DNA of 23,709 nt from Methanobrevibacter_A sp964547125 (GCA_964547125.1 CAZJLS010000022.1:1-23709), one strand, 5' to 3'. Positions 1 through 8,007 are shown, counted from the first letter of the stretch. Numbers and translations: made by a program. The notes: generated from the sequence alone by a model not told the origin.

Positions 1-102
1 CATAACTTAGACCAACGCCATAAAACATATAGTACATCTATTAGACAAAGGTATGACATTTACAAAAATAATTTTAAACTATTGCAAAAAATCTTTAAAT
101 AA
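1..102 (+). CDS. C-terminal end of a gene cut by the window edge, function unknown
   Basis: Reading from base 1 in the first plus frame gives 33 codons and then TAA at 100-102. The residues are varied and include His, Arg, Gln, Tyr and Asp (for example RHKTYSTSIRQRYDIYK), unlike the Lys/Asn/Phe-only translations of nearby noncoding AT-rich DNA. That is why I read it as coding. The tail is amphipathic and ends Gln-Lys-Ile-Phe-Lys. It is too short to assign to a family. The competing minus-strand frame starting at 59 gives a less natural protein with two close Trp residues. Confidence 0.45.
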   Translation, partial: HNLDQRHKTYSTSIRQRYDIYKNNFKLLQKIFK

Positions 103-221
103 TAAATACAATAATTAAAATACCCAACATTAAATAAAAAATTAGAATATAATAATTATTAAAAATTAAAAATTATCAAAAATAGTATGGATAAATATAA
201 ATTGAAATTGTTATTACTTGA
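103..221. other. AT-rich intergenic spacer
   Basis: This stretch lies between the tail of the edge gene and the T-tract behind mer. It is almost pure A and T. I see no open frame, RNA gene or convincing hairpin in it. Confidence 0.5.
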
Positions 222-250
222 TTAAAAAAAAAGAAAAAAAGTAAAAAAAG
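222..250 (-). terminator. oligo-T terminator behind mer
   Basis: On the minus strand, 8 bases after the mer stop codon, there are three consecutive T-runs of 7 to 9 bases separated by single or double other bases. Archaeal RNA polymerase terminates efficiently at such oligo-U stretches without needing a hairpin, so this is the likely end of the mer transcript. Confidence 0.6.
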
Positions 251-258
251 TGGAGAAT

Positions 259-1224
259 TTAGAATTTATCAATAACTTCTCCGAATAATTTGATGGATTC
301 TTCGACATCTTTACCGACAGGGGAACCTACTACATATTGAGTTACACCCATGTCACCTAAAGCTTCTATCTTAGGTACAAATTCATCAGGAGTTCCACAT
401 ACAGAGAATGCTTCTAGTAAATCGTCATCTACTAAGCCTATTGCTCCACCGAAGTCTCCTTTACCTAAGCATTCACCAATCTTAGCATTGATTCCTTCAG
501 GTAATCCGTGTCTTTCGATAACTACAGGAGGTGCTCCTGCTGCAATAAATGCTACAACTATTCTTGCTGCGTCTTTTGCTTTTGCAGAGTCTGTTCCGAT
601 AGATGTGGATGTGTATGCAGTTACATCAAAGTCAGCAATGTTTTTACCTGCACTTTCTACTCCTTTTGTAATTAATGGTACTGCTGCTTCGAAATCTTTA
701 GGGTTAGATGCATTAATTAAACAACCATCTGCTACTTCTCCAGAAGTTTCTAACATTTTTGGTCCTTGAGCACCCATGTACATTGGGATTGCATCTTGTA
801 CAGCTTTTACTCCGCCTAAAACTGCTCCGGATTCAGTTTTTTCTCCAGCAGTTAAAGCTTTAACATCAGCAATTGCTTGTTTTACAGTACTTACAGGTTT
901 TGTCCATTCAATTCCTAAAGCGTCAAATGTTGCTTTGTCTCCAGGTCCAATACCAAAAGTAGCTCTTCCATCAGATAATTCATCAATAGTTGCAATTGCA
1001 CTAGCAGATATTGCAGGACTACGTACATATGGGTTAGTTACTCCAGGTCCTAATTTAATAGTGGATGTTTCTGCAGCAATTAATGCTAAAGCTGCATAAA
1101 CATTTTTGTTGTTGTAGTGGTCAGTTACCCATACATATTCAAATCCTACTTCTTCAGCTAATTTTACTTTTTTAACAATATTGTCCAAAGGTTCATTTGG
1201 AACAAATTCGATACCGAATTTCAT
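259..1224 (-). CDS. mer: 5,10-methylene-tetrahydromethanopterin reductase (F420-dependent)
   Basis: This cytoplasmic enzyme interconverts methylene- and methyl-tetrahydromethanopterin using coenzyme F420, a central step of methanogenesis and of one-carbon supply. At 321 residues it has the usual Mer length. The N-terminus MKFGIEFVPNEP, the segment EYVWVTDHYNN near residues 29-39 and the Gly-rich GIGPGDKATFDALG segment near 91-104 are typical of the bacterial-luciferase-like TIM-barrel F420 family and of Mer in particular. The ATG at 1224 is preceded by GGTGAT 6 bases upstream. It stands alone, divergent from the archaeosine gene, and ends in a T-rich terminator. Codon use is better optimised than in the neighbours, as expected for a highly expressed enzyme. 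In a methanol-reducing organism it may run mainly for biosynthesis; that is inference. Confidence 0.95.
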   Translation of the reverse strand: MKFGIEFVPNEPLDNIVKKVKLAEEVGFEYVWVTDHYNNKNVYAALALIAAETSTIKLGPGVTNPYVRSPAISASAIATIDELSDGRATFGIGPGDKATFDALGIEWTKPVSTVKQAIADVKALTAGEKTESGAVLGGVKAVQDAIPMYMGAQGPKMLETSGEVADGCLINASNPKDFEAAVPLITKGVESAGKNIADFDVTAYTSTSIGTDSAKAKDAARIVVAFIAAGAPPVVIERHGLPEGINAKIGECLGKGDFGGAIGLVDDDLLEAFSVCGTPDEFVPKIEALGDMGVTQYVVGSPVGKDVEESIKLFGEVIDKF

Positions 1225-1354
1225 TTATTATCACCATATTAAAATATATATAGTTACTTATAAAGTATTTGTTATTAAAATAAAATAGAAAAATATAAAT
1301 ATAAATTATTAAATTAAAATTTCAGATAATAAAAAATTTATCAAATTAATATAA
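1225..1354. promoter_or_regulatory. divergent promoter region between mer and the RaSEA gene
   Basis: The 130-bp gap holds the promoters of two divergent genes. Minus-strand candidates for mer are a TATA-like ACTTTATAAGT at about 1256-1265 and a longer TTTATATTTATATTTT at about 1287-1303. The latter would leave a normal 40-50 base leader carrying GGTGAT. The same 1287-1305 stretch reads AATATAAATATAAATT on the plus strand and could serve RaSEA. I cannot decide the transcription starts from sequence alone. Confidence 0.4.
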
Positions 1355-2464
1355 ATGGTAAAAATGACAATAAAAATAAGAGAACTAACAAAAGAAACAA
1401 GAGATAGGGCAATTGAATATAACAAACCTAAAGAATTAGAATATTTATCCACTAGTTGGTATCAAGATGATTTATTATATTCAGGTAAAGGAAAAACATT
1501 ATTTATTATAATACCTACACCTGGCTGTAGTTGGGCATTAGGTCCTAGTGGAGGATGTACCATGTGTAGTTATATTCATGATTGTTATCTTAAACCAATA
1601 GAAACAGATAAAATTATTGAATTATTCACAAAACAATTTGATAAATATCTTGATGAAATAAAAGAGGATTATGCTAATGGAATAAAAATTGGTGTTAAGC
1701 TTTTTGCATCTGGAAGTTTTTTAAATCCTAAAGAATTGCCAATAGAAGCACGGGACAAAATATTAGGGATTATTAAAGAAACTGAAGAGATAAGTGAAAT
1801 TGTAATAGAAACACGCCCCGAATTTGTTACCGATGAAAGAATTAATGAAATATTTAATATTATTGGAGATAAATTATTAGAAATTAGTATTGGTTTGGAA
1901 ACTTCAAATGAAAAAACACGACTTGAAAATATCAATAAAGGATTTTCAAATCAGATTTATGAAAAAGCAATTGCAATTATTAATAATCTTAAGAATAAAT
2001 ACAATATTAAAAGTAAAGCTTATATTTTTATTAAACCTGTTCTTCTTAATGAAAAAGAAGCTATTGATGAAGCTGTTGAGACAGGAAATTATGTTGAAAA
2101 TCTTAATGTGGATCGTATAAGTTGTTGTCCTGCCACTATTCATAAAGGAACCTTTATGGAAAGATTATGGAGGAAAAATTCATATAACCCACCTTGGATT
2201 TGGACCACAATTGAAGTTATAAATAATATAAGAAAAAATGTTGAAATTCCGGCATTATTAGATACTTCTGGTTTTGGATCTAGAAGAGGACCATATAATT
2301 GTAAAAAATGTAATAAAGACTTAAAACACATAATAATTGATAGTAATTTTAGTCAAAACATAATCGAATATGATTGTGAGTGTAAAAAAGAATGGTTAGC
2401 TGAAGTTAAATATTCTGATTTAACACAATCTAAAACTAAAATAAAACATTTACCTTTATATTAA
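1355..2464 (+). CDS. raSEA: archaeosine biosynthesis radical SAM protein (RaSEA-like)
   Basis: This is a radical S-adenosylmethionine enzyme of 369 residues. Cysteines at about 58, 68 and 71 (GCSW, then GGCTMCSY) form the iron-sulfur site with the stretched C-x9-C-x2-C spacing of the TIGR01210/RaSEA family, not the standard C-x3-C-x2-C. RaSEA works with ArcS to convert a lysine-modified preQ0 base at tRNA position 15 into archaeosine. The C-terminal part has two Cys pairs (YNCKKC and YDCECKKEW, about 315-345) that look like a zinc-binding element. ETRPEFV and GLETSNE are typical of the TIM-barrel core. The start may be ATG 1355 or ATG 1364; neither has a strong ribosome-binding site. It stands alone on the plus strand, followed by a DUF308 gene. 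ArcS is not in the window. Confidence 0.82.
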   Translation: MVKMTIKIRELTKETRDRAIEYNKPKELEYLSTSWYQDDLLYSGKGKTLFIIIPTPGCSWALGPSGGCTMCSYIHDCYLKPIETDKIIELFTKQFDKYLDEIKEDYANGIKIGVKLFASGSFLNPKELPIEARDKILGIIKETEEISEIVIETRPEFVTDERINEIFNIIGDKLLEISIGLETSNEKTRLENINKGFSNQIYEKAIAIINNLKNKYNIKSKAYIFIKPVLLNEKEAIDEAVETGNYVENLNVDRISCCPATIHKGTFMERLWRKNSYNPPWIWTTIEVINNIRKNVEIPALLDTSGFGSRRGPYNCKKCNKDLKHIIIDSNFSQNIIEYDCECKKEWLAEVKYSDLTQSKTKIKHLPLY

Positions 2465-2539
2465 ATTATTTATAAAAATATTAATAGTTACATACTTTAT
2501 ATTTTAAGTTCTTGTAAAGAATACGGAGGTTTGAATTTT

Positions 2540-3019
2540 TTGAAAAATGAGGTTATAAGCATAATAGTTATATTATTAGGTTTTATAACACTTATGTTCC
2601 CAATATTAGGAATTATTGGCTCTGCAGATATTTTAGGATTATCTGTTTTACTTTTAAGTATTTTCTTATTAGTGTTCGGTTCAGCTAATATTGAATATGA
2701 AAAAGCAAAAAGCATATGTTATATTATACTTGGTATTATAATGTTGTTTCTTGCAATAAGTATGATTTTTAATCCTCTTTTGATTTCATTCTTAATTGCG
2801 ATTAGTGTTTATCTTTCAGGATTATTATTAATACTCATTGGAATTATTGTTATTATTACTGCTCGTGATAATCATTATAATTTTTGGACAGGTATTATTG
2901 GTGTTTTGATGGGAGCATTATATATTGTTCTTGCAACATATATTGAAAATCCTATTATACTTGGTTCTTTAATTGGTATTTGGTTGATTATTGCTGGTGT
3001 ATTTAATTTGTTAAATTAA
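2540..3019 (+). CDS. small multi-pass membrane protein, DUF308/HdeD-like
   Basis: This protein of about 159 residues is almost entirely hydrophobic, with about six transmembrane helices arranged as helical hairpins. The pattern, with short GIIGSADILG and TGIIGVLMGALYIVLA segments, is that of the DUF308 (HdeD-like) family, whose role is not settled. I chose TTG at 2540 as start: a strong GGAGGT at 2525-2530 lies 9 bases upstream of it. The longer open frame starts with TTG at 2531, directly against that ribosome-binding site, which is too close. The stop codon overlaps the stop of the convergent gene at 3016 by 4 bases, so the two transcripts are antisense to each other at their ends. Confidence 0.7.
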   Translation: MKNEVISIIVILLGFITLMFPILGIIGSADILGLSVLLLSIFLLVFGSANIEYEKAKSICYIILGIIMLFLAISMIFNPLLISFLIAISVYLSGLLLILIGIIVIITARDNHYNFWTGIIGVLMGALYIVLATYIENPIILGSLIGIWLIIAGVFNLLN

Positions 3020-3762
3020 TTTTTTTTGAATTTAGAGTATGTGGAATTAATCATGATTTTATCATAATCTGATATGTTCATATATTCTAAAAAATTTAAT
3101 ATTTCTTCTATTTCTTCTATTTTTCTGTTTTTGGTACTATTTTTTATACGGGATATACTATTATTTTTGAAGTTGTTAGTATTTTCTGTTGTTTCTAATA
3201 TTTCCCATAATTGTTTATCTATGTTTAATTGTTTTGCAATAGTAAAGGTTTCTTTGAGTGTTGCTGTTACTGTTTTTGTGTATGTGCTTCTTAACATTTT
3301 TAGTTTTGAGGCATCTGTTGCTTGTTTGCTTATTATTTTTATAGGTATTATTTCGTTTAGGAATTTTAATTTTTCTGCTTTTTGTCCAGATAATAGTAGA
3401 AGTTGTAAGTTTTTTATGTTTCCTATTATTGCTCCGTCTATGAAATTGTTTTTAAAAATTTTGTTGATTTTTTCTGTTGTTAATGGGTTTATATTGTTTA
3501 AATCTAAGTATAATCCATTGTAATTTTGTGAGTGCTTTTTTGCAGTTTTTAGTGCGGATTTTGGTGTGGTTGCATTTATTATTAAATCACAGTATTTTGA
3601 AAGTTCTGTGTCTTTTTTGACTTGTTTTATTTGTGCTTGTTGTATATTATTTATTGTATTTTTGCTTCGATTTTCTGTTGATACATAAAGTTCGTGTTTG
3701 TTTTTTAGTTGTTTGGCTATTGTTTGGTTTACATTTCCAAAGCCTATGAATCCTATTTTCAT
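3016..3762 (-). CDS. NAD(P)-binding 6-phosphogluconate-dehydrogenase-like protein, DUF1932 type
   Basis: The 248-residue protein begins MKIGFIGFGNVNQTIAKQL, a Rossmann dinucleotide-binding start (GxxGxGN). It continues with DLIINATTPKSALKTAK and GLYLDLNNINPLT, the layout of the 6-phosphogluconate/beta-hydroxyacid dehydrogenase superfamily. The C-terminal half is helical and resembles the DUF1932 domain attached to such proteins. The substrate is unknown. It is the last gene of a minus-strand run, 18 bases after the DUF89 gene. The protein is very rich in Lys, Asn and Ile, reflecting the AT-rich genome. The Rossmann fold is clear; the precise family is a moderate-confidence call. Confidence 0.65.
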   Translation of the reverse strand: MKIGFIGFGNVNQTIAKQLKNKHELYVSTENRSKNTINNIQQAQIKQVKKDTELSKYCDLIINATTPKSALKTAKKHSQNYNGLYLDLNNINPLTTEKINKIFKNNFIDGAIIGNIKNLQLLLLSGQKAEKLKFLNEIIPIKIISKQATDASKLKMLRSTYTKTVTATLKETFTIAKQLNIDKQLWEILETTENTNNFKNNSISRIKNSTKNRKIEEIEEILNFLEYMNISDYDKIMINSTYSKFKKN

Positions 3763-3780
3763 TTGTTTTTATTCCTTTTT

Positions 3781-4647
3781 TTATGCTTTTTTAAGAACCA
3801 TGTCTCCTACATTTACATTTAAATCTATAGCGTTTGCTTTGCATTTAGAGCATAGTAGGTAGAATACATCTTGGTTTTTATTGAAGGTTATTTCAGTTAG
3901 TCCTTCATAATTTCCCATTCCTTTTGATATTATGAATTTAGAATTGTTAAATATGTTTTTGAATTCTGGAGATATTTCTTCATATACTACTCCTACAGTG
4001 TCTGTTCCTATTGTTATGATTTTTGCATATTTATCTAGTCCTACTTGTAGTGCATCTTCTGTACATGCATCATTTAGAACTGGGGATTCTTTTACTGCTA
4101 CTGTAATGTCTATATCATAATCTTTTTTTATTTTTTCTAGTAGTAGTTTGTCGAATACTATTTCTCCTGTGTTGTCTACTAGATATAATAATTGTTTGTG
4201 TTTTTTTAGTGATTCATCTAGTTTTTTTACATCATTTATTATTAGTTGGTTATTTAAGTTTTCGTTGAGTAGTGATTCTATGTCTGTTGATATGCTATAT
4301 GTTCCAAAATCTAGTATATTTCCTAGTATGCTTATTTTAACATAGTTTTCCAAGGTGTTGTCTTTTTTTAATATTTTTTTTATTTTAGGTAGTAGGTTTT
4401 CTGCTATTTGGTTTCCTAATATTTTTTTATTTTTGTATGGGTCGGGGCATTTTGTTTTTTCTCTGATGAGTTTATGAATTTTAGATCCTGTTGCATTTGA
4501 TGATGCCCCTTTTTTAAAATTTTCAGCTAATAATTTGATTACTTCGGATGTTATTTGTAATTTTAATTCATCATCATTTGTAGATAAATCAAGTGCTTCT
4601 CTTGCTTGACGTAGATAACATGCCCCACATTCATAATAGACTTTCAT
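3781..4647 (-). CDS. DUF89/ARMT1-like damage-control phosphatase family protein
   Basis: The 288-residue protein matches the archaeal DUF89 family. It has an N-terminal ECGACYLRQA with Cys 7 and Cys 10, a small helical N-terminal domain, and the metal-site segment LVDNTGEIVFD, with the signature Asp-Asn-x-Gly-Glu at about 158-162. Later it has VAVKESPVLNDAC, ISKGMGNYEGL and a C-terminal CSKC. Members are metal-dependent phosphatases proposed to remove harmful or side-product sugar and cofactor phosphates. The natural substrate here is not known. The gene lies 7 bases downstream of the sulfur-carrier gene and 18 bases before the dehydrogenase-like gene, so it is probably cotranscribed with the tRNA thiolation genes. 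Confidence 0.78.
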   Translation of the reverse strand: MKVYYECGACYLRQAREALDLSTNDDELKLQITSEVIKLLAENFKKGASSNATGSKIHKLIREKTKCPDPYKNKKILGNQIAENLLPKIKKILKKDNTLENYVKISILGNILDFGTYSISTDIESLLNENLNNQLIINDVKKLDESLKKHKQLLYLVDNTGEIVFDKLLLEKIKKDYDIDITVAVKESPVLNDACTEDALQVGLDKYAKIITIGTDTVGVVYEEISPEFKNIFNNSKFIISKGMGNYEGLTEITFNKNQDVFYLLCSKCKANAIDLNVNVGDMVLKKA

Positions 4648-4654
4648 TTTTTAA

Positions 4655-4858
4655 TTATCCACCATAAATTATTTGAATTATTTTTATTGTGTCCCCATCC
4701 TCAATTTTTGCATCTTCAGTTACAATTTGATTATTTTTCTTTGTGACAACTGTTTGAGGAGAAACTTCTAATTCTTTTAATAAGTTTATAATCGTATTAT
4801 CTTCTTTATTTATATCCTGTTCTTCTTCTTTATCTTCAAAAATAAGTTTAAATGACAT
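4655..4858 (-). CDS. ubiquitin-like sulfur carrier protein of the ThiS/MoaD/TtuB type
   Basis: This 67-residue protein has the beta-grasp pattern of sulfur carriers: a hydrophobic first strand, TIINLLKELEVSPQTVVTKKN, then EDAKIEDGDTIKIIQIIYGG. It ends in Gly-Gly, the residue pair that is adenylated and thiocarboxylated in ThiS, MoaD, TtuB and SAMP proteins. It sits 5 bases after the TtuA-type thiolase, which in Thermus takes its sulfur from the ThiS-like protein TtuB. I therefore infer that it supplies sulfur for tRNA thiolation rather than for thiamine or molybdopterin. No E1-like activating enzyme is nearby. Confidence 0.85.
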   Translation of the reverse strand: MSFKLIFEDKEEEQDINKEDNTIINLLKELEVSPQTVVTKKNNQIVTEDAKIEDGDTIKIIQIIYGG

Positions 4859-4863
4859 ATTCT

Positions 4864-5787
4864 TTAATCACCTTTAATTTCACTTATAAATGTACATGCC
4901 CTACATAGTTTATTTGAGGATGGTTCCCCACATTTAATACATTCATTATGTTTAAATGATGTTTTTAATTCATCTTTAATTATTGGTTTTAATTTATCAA
5001 AACCTTTTAGAGTACTATACATTACTGTAGGATGTTCTATTGATAATTCTTTTAATATATTTCCCACTTCCATTCTGAATGATTCTTGTGCATATGGGCA
5101 TCCTGCAAGATGAATATCTAATCCTTTAGCTAAAGCATATAATCCTATTTCTCGTTCAGGTATTTCCCTTAATGGTTTTATTTTTGGAGTAAATAATGGA
5201 CTTTTAGATTCTGTTTTAGCCCCCAATGTTGTTAAATTATTAATATTTCCTTCAAGATAATTCATAAGTATTGCTTGAGATTCATCATCCAAATTATGTC
5301 CTGTTGCTATTTTTGTTGCACCCATATCACGTGCTGCACGGTTAATAATCCACCTACGAAAAACACCACAATATGTGCATGAACCTCGATGATTAGGTAT
5401 TTTCATTATCTCATCTAAACTTATTCCAAAAGATTCTTTAAATGAAACAATTTTATGTTCAATTCCTAATCTTTTAGCATGATTAATTGCAATATCAATA
5501 CCCTCTTGGCGATAACCAGCAATACCTTCATCAATAGTAACTGCACATAATTCTATGAAATTACGTTTTCTATAAGAGTTAAGTATTTCAAGAGTTGCAA
5601 CACTATCTTTACCTCCAGATAATGCTACTAAAACTTTATCGCCTTTATCTAGAAGTTTTTCTTTTTTAATTGTTTTAATAACTTTTTTTTCTATACTTTC
5701 AATAAAACAATCTTGACATAAATTTTGACCAGATTGTTTTCTTTTAATAACAATATTTTCATTACCACATTTACTACATACAGTCAT
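4864..5787 (-). CDS. ttuA: tRNA uridine 2-thiolation enzyme, TtuA/Ncs6 family
   Basis: This ATP-dependent tRNA thiolase has an N-terminal zinc finger (CSKCG and CQDC), a PP-loop SGGKDS that adenylates the target uridine, and a CTYCG motif plus a later GCPYAQ Cys. These three cysteines match the ligands of the TtuA iron-sulfur cluster. A second C-terminal zinc finger (CIKCGEPSSNKLCRAC) completes the family layout, as does GHNLDDESQ after the PP-loop domain. The frame opens at a GTG at 5799. I prefer the ATG at 5787 (307 residues), because MTVCSKCG is the usual family start and neither site has a clear ribosome-binding site. It is followed after 5 bases by a Gly-Gly sulfur carrier, its likely partner. 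Confidence 0.88.
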   Translation of the reverse strand: MTVCSKCGNENIVIKRKQSGQNLCQDCFIESIEKKVIKTIKKEKLLDKGDKVLVALSGGKDSVATLEILNSYRKRNFIELCAVTIDEGIAGYRQEGIDIAINHAKRLGIEHKIVSFKESFGISLDEIMKIPNHRGSCTYCGVFRRWIINRAARDMGATKIATGHNLDDESQAILMNYLEGNINNLTTLGAKTESKSPLFTPKIKPLREIPEREIGLYALAKGLDIHLAGCPYAQESFRMEVGNILKELSIEHPTVMYSTLKGFDKLKPIIKDELKTSFKHNECIKCGEPSSNKLCRACTFISEIKGD

Positions 5788-5814
5788 AATAATTAACACT
5801 ACAAAAAATTTTTT

Positions 5815-6963
5815 TTACATTTGGGCTACAAAGTCTGCGAGTTGATTTAATGTATTAACTTCATAAACTTCGGCTCCTGCTTCACGATATAAACCAACAC
5901 AACTATCTACAACATCCCATTTATATTTATCTTCTGGATTTAATATTATAAGTTTTTTACATTCCCTTGCCATATCTCTAACTATTTCTACACTTTGTGG
6001 GATGCCATCAACTTTAGGTCCAGACCAGTCCCTACAGTCAGATAATATTATAATATATGATTTATTATTAATTTTTGCTTTGGTTTTAAATTGTTTAAAT
6101 GAAGAGTACATATCACTAGTACCATGAATCATAGCGTTTCGCATACGTAATGAACGTACATCTGCAAATGCATTTATCATATATTCATTTTTTAATGCTT
6201 CTGTTGTTTCAATAACTTTATTATCAAATTCAAAAACACGTGATTGTTTGAAAGCTGATTGGCAAGAGTACATTAACATGAAAAACCAACTACTTATCCA
6301 TTCACAAGATCCACTAATATCATTCAAAAATAGATGTTGATTTTTACGTTTACGAGGTTTAGATTTTATTAAATCTATTGGAACTCCACCATATTTAATA
6401 TTTTTACGCATAGTTTTTCTAATATCTACTTTATTAGTCTTAGCTAAACGATTACGGCGTGATCTTCTATTGGCAATACGTCTACCTAATTGTTGACATA
6501 ACTCCATAACTCGTGAATCAAACCTATTCATCTTAGTTAAATCTTTATTCAAGATTTCCCCGTCACGTTCTAATTGTTTACGTTCATCTAATAATGGGGT
6601 TCCAGATAAATGTTTAAATTGATTTTCACCAAATTTAGAAGGTTGTTTCTTAACTTTACCTTTACGACGAATATTGTATTTATTTCCCTTTGTGGAAAAT
6701 CTTTTACGAGTATTTGAATTATTTCTTAAACCAACATCTTCAACTTCGGGTTTTTTGTGGAAACAATCATCAAAAACTTCATCAAATTTAGCTAAATCAT
6801 AACGATCTTTAACATAAACACTTCTTAATGCATTTTTAAGAAGTTCTAAATCATTAGTGTTCAAAATTTCATAAGTATCTAATGCTGTTTGAGTGCTACG
6901 TATACTTACATTTAATCCTTTAGCTCTTAATTGATTTGATAAATAAACTATTTGTGCTTTCAT
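5815..6963 (-). CDS. von Willebrand factor A domain protein, CoxE-like, paired with MoxR
   Basis: The 382-residue protein has a C-terminal VWA domain with a complete metal-ion site: DISGS at about 215-219, a Thr in HGTSDM at about 282 and an Asp in ILSDCRD at about 309. The N-terminal 200 residues are helical and strongly basic around 80-190, with RRKGKVKKQP and a second Arg-rich stretch, which suggests binding to nucleic acid or an acidic partner. CoxE-like VWA proteins act with MoxR AAA+ ATPases as chaperones that insert metals or remodel complexes. The gene starts at ATG 6963, 32 bases after moxR. The target is unknown; none of the usual Mo-hydroxylase genes is near. No signal peptide or membrane segment is seen, so it is cytoplasmic. 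Confidence 0.8.
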   Translation of the reverse strand: MKAQIVYLSNQLRAKGLNVSIRSTQTALDTYEILNTNDLELLKNALRSVYVKDRYDLAKFDEVFDDCFHKKPEVEDVGLRNNSNTRKRFSTKGNKYNIRRKGKVKKQPSKFGENQFKHLSGTPLLDERKQLERDGEILNKDLTKMNRFDSRVMELCQQLGRRIANRRSRRNRLAKTNKVDIRKTMRKNIKYGGVPIDLIKSKPRKRKNQHLFLNDISGSCEWISSWFFMLMYSCQSAFKQSRVFEFDNKVIETTEALKNEYMINAFADVRSLRMRNAMIHGTSDMYSSFKQFKTKAKINNKSYIIILSDCRDWSGPKVDGIPQSVEIVRDMARECKKLIILNPEDKYKWDVVDSCVGLYREAGAEVYEVNTLNQLADFVAQM

Positions 6964-6995
6964 GGAAAATCTGGAAATATGAATAAATTAATATT

Positions 6996-7844
6996 TTATT
7001 GTTTGAAAATATCTTTTAAAACGCGTTTTTTATCAGATTCGTTTTTAACAACAACTCCCATGCTGTCTATAAGTGACTCATCTAAATCTTTTTTATTTAA
7101 TTTTTTAACACTATTAACCCAATCTACACTCGCACGAACACTAGGTTTTTTATTTAAGTTAAGATTACGTATACGTTGAACTAAATTAACAACTTTACGG
7201 TTTAACCCATCATCCACATCGGGTATTTTGGATTTTACAATTTGCATTTCACGTTCAACTGTAGGATAAGAAATATATAAAAATAAACATCTATCTTTAG
7301 TTTCATCCAATAACATTCTTTGAGAGTTACTTGTTAAAATTACTATTAAATCATTTTGTAATGTGAAAGTTCCTAAATCATTGACTGTTATTTCTCCTTC
7401 ACCTAAAGCTTGTAATAAGAAACTTTCAACTTCTTCATCTGCTTTGTCAATTTCATCAATAAGTAAAAGTGAACTTTCATTATTCATAAATGCATTGAGT
7501 AGTGGTCTTTTAATAAAATATTCTTCTGCAAATATGTTTATATCTCCAACATTGCCTTTTTGAGATTCTAAATTTAGTAATTGTTTTTGATAGTTCCATT
7601 CCCCAACAATTTGTTCGAAGGTAATTCCTTCATAACATTGAATACGGAAAAATTTTCTATTAAGTGATTCTGCAATAGCTTTAGCTAGTTGTGTTTTACC
7701 TACCCCTGGAGGTCCTTCAATTAGTATTGGTTTATTTAATGATAATGATAAAAACATTGAAGTAGATATTTCATTACTACTAATATAACCAACTTCAGCC
7801 AATTTATTTTCAATACCTTTAATACTTAAGTCATTATTAACCAA
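6996..7844 (-). CDS. MoxR-family AAA+ ATPase
   Basis: The 282-residue ATPase has Walker A GPPGVGKT at about 44-51, Walker B LLLIDEID at about 126-133, a sensor-1 segment VILTSNSQRM at about 168-177, and the segment SFLLQALGEGE preceding it. This is the MoxR pattern. Such ATPases drive maturation of metal enzymes or complexes together with a VWA partner, which is the next gene. The only in-frame start is a TTG at 7844, supported by AAGGT 8 bases upstream. It heads the minus-strand block that runs to 3016. A TATA-like element lies at about 7891-7903. Confidence 0.88.
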   Translation of the reverse strand: MVNNDLSIKGIENKLAEVGYISSNEISTSMFLSLSLNKPILIEGPPGVGKTQLAKAIAESLNRKFFRIQCYEGITFEQIVGEWNYQKQLLNLESQKGNVGDINIFAEEYFIKRPLLNAFMNNESSLLLIDEIDKADEEVESFLLQALGEGEITVNDLGTFTLQNDLIVILTSNSQRMLLDETKDRCLFLYISYPTVEREMQIVKSKIPDVDDGLNRKVVNLVQRIRNLNLNKKPSVRASVDWVNSVKKLNKKDLDESLIDSMGVVVKNESDKKRVLKDIFKQ

Positions 7845-7890
7845 TTTAAAAACCTTTTTAAAATTAATATTATAATTTAATATGGTATTT

Positions 7891-7903
7891 CTTATATAAA
7901 AAA
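7891..7903 (-). promoter_or_regulatory. TATA box for the moxR-VWA-ttuA block
   Basis: On the minus strand TTTTTATATAAG matches the archaeal TATA consensus. It lies about 50 bases upstream of the TTG start of the MoxR gene, which predicts a leader of about 25 bases carrying the AAGGT ribosome-binding site. Confidence 0.5.
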
Positions 7904-7908
7904 TAATT

Positions 7909-7992
7909 ATGAAAAATAAAAAAATTATTGCATTTATTATATTATTAATAATTATTTTTGGAGGTCATATTTTAGCAACATTTTATCTTTAA
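7909..7992 (+). CDS. possible 27-residue single-span membrane peptide
   Basis: An ATG-initiated frame encodes a short peptide with a basic start (MKNKK), one hydrophobic span of about 16 Ile/Leu/Phe-rich residues, then Gly-Gly-His and a short tail. It fits a small membrane protein, and it is the only sensible reading of the 163-bp gap between moxR and the dihydropteroate-synthase-like gene. Against it, there is no ribosome-binding site, the TATA-like sequence just upstream faces the other way or is too close, and Ile/Lys/Phe-rich short frames arise easily in DNA this AT-rich. Treat it as a candidate only. Confidence 0.25.
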   Translation: MKNKKIIAFIILLIIIFGGHILATFYL

Positions 7993-8007
7993 ATTAATAT
8001 GTTTTTT

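Noticed and set aside
1..59. Minus-strand frame starting at ATG 59 and running off the left edge
   Set aside because: The overlapping plus-strand frame has a more natural protein composition and a clean stop; both cannot be coding here.
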